A DNA stretch of 64,000 nt from Streptomyces sp. SJL17-4 (GTDB lineage: Bacteria; Actinomycetota; Actinomycetes; Streptomycetales; Streptomycetaceae): positions 7,126,501-7,190,500 of the forward strand of contig NZ_CP104578.1 of NCBI RefSeq assembly GCF_036826855.1. Reading direction: 5' to 3'. The position numbers and the translations under genes are program-made. Below, in pieces: positions 63,840-64,000 of the stretch (positions are counted from its first letter, which is position 1; every line of letters starts with the position of its first letter). The notes under the pieces are model-generated. The model was not told the DNA's origin. It made no database searches and was given only the letters and a program-made list of their open reading frames with translations.

Positions 63840-64000
63840 GACTGGTTCTCCGGAATCGATCGGGGCACGAGTGCGGGACGGACGGGGGTCGGGTCGGGGG
63901 ACCGGGCGGCATCGGTTCCGCGCACAGGCTCCGGGGCCCTCGCCGGTCCTGTACGGGAGGGAGCGCCGGTGCCGGTCGCCACGGCGGGCCCCGTGGACCC
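63836..64000 (-). CDS. C-terminal tail of an upstream gene, possibly a sigma factor
   Basis: On the minus strand a frame is open from the window edge and ends with TGA overlapping the ATG of the CU044_5270 gene by four bases. The 54 visible codons give a Pro/Arg/Thr-rich tail ending in LVPRSIPENQS with no domain. Family knowledge (an ECF sigma factor upstream of this family) suggests what it is, but only the tail is seen. Confidence 0.4.
   Translation of the reverse strand, partial: GSTGPAVATGTGAPSRTGPARAPEPVRGTDAARSPDPTPVRPALVPRSIPENQS

Overview
The window is high-GC DNA with strongly GC-biased third codon positions, frequent GTG starts, ATGA/GTGA gene overlaps and terminators that are long GC stems without U-tracts. 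Together with rbpA, a conservon (cvnABCD), a MocR/YczE pair, the DUF574 methyltransferase and a CU044_5270-family protein this points to the chromosome of a Streptomyces or a close relative. No rRNA, tRNA, insertion sequence, integrase or CRISPR array was seen.

Layout. (1) 1-10.1 kb is an accessory region: the end of a C39-type peptidase gene, a 2.9-kilo-residue secreted SpvB/TcB-RHS-Hint polymorphic toxin containing a TTA (bldA) codon, a candidate immunity gene of lower GC, and a degenerate second copy of the C39 gene end, so the toxin module is bracketed by related gene ends. (2) 10.1-17.2 kb holds a methyltransferase, an acyl-CoA dehydrogenase, a RibD/DHFR-like reductase, a two-gene unit (lipocalin/AttH-like protein and phosphotransferase) behind a TetR-type palindrome, and an Lrp regulator. 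(3) 17.2-21.6 kb holds an amidohydrolase, ppm1 (polyprenol-phosphate mannose synthase), fxsA and rbpA, the last with a textbook SigR promoter. (4) 21.5-30.4 kb holds an MFS carrier, a glycerophosphodiester phosphodiesterase, YczE with its divergent MocR-type regulator, an FtsK/SpoIIIE-like ATPase without the P-loop lysine, a small membrane protein, and ankyrin and HEAT repeat proteins. (5) 30.7-41.1 kb starts with a translationally coupled run of two GT4 glycosyltransferases (the second with an in-frame TGA), an SGNH hydrolase and a large hydantoinase/5-oxoprolinase. It converges on the unrelated pxpABC 5-oxoprolinase genes, which face a GntR regulator across a perfect 17-bp palindrome. (6) 41.2-49.0 kb is a four-gene operon built round a 1566-residue SMC-like ATPase with probable kleisin-like and winged-helix partners, a MukBEF/Mks/Wadjet-like layout without a JetD nuclease gene. 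(7) 49.9-54.6 kb is a complete conservon cvnABCD. (8) 54.8-64 kb holds a lipid-transfer thiolase with its OB-fold partner behind a second copy of the TetR-type palindrome, a VanX-like dipeptidase, a NUDIX hydrolase, a GH31 glucosidase, acetoacetyl-CoA synthetase, a CU044_5270 protein, and the tail of a gene that may be its sigma factor.

How the parts relate. The bulk reads as stable chromosome (rbpA, ppm1, conservon, SMC-like operon). The clear exchange-prone segment is the toxin module. The matching palindromes at 13.8 and 56.5 kb suggest that one TetR-family regulator, not encoded here, controls two lipid-related units. The least explained item with a plausible system-level role is the SMC-like operon. 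The oddest single-gene events are the TGA in the second glycosyltransferase and the C39 gene-end duplication. All functional calls are from reading translations and motifs; no database search was run.
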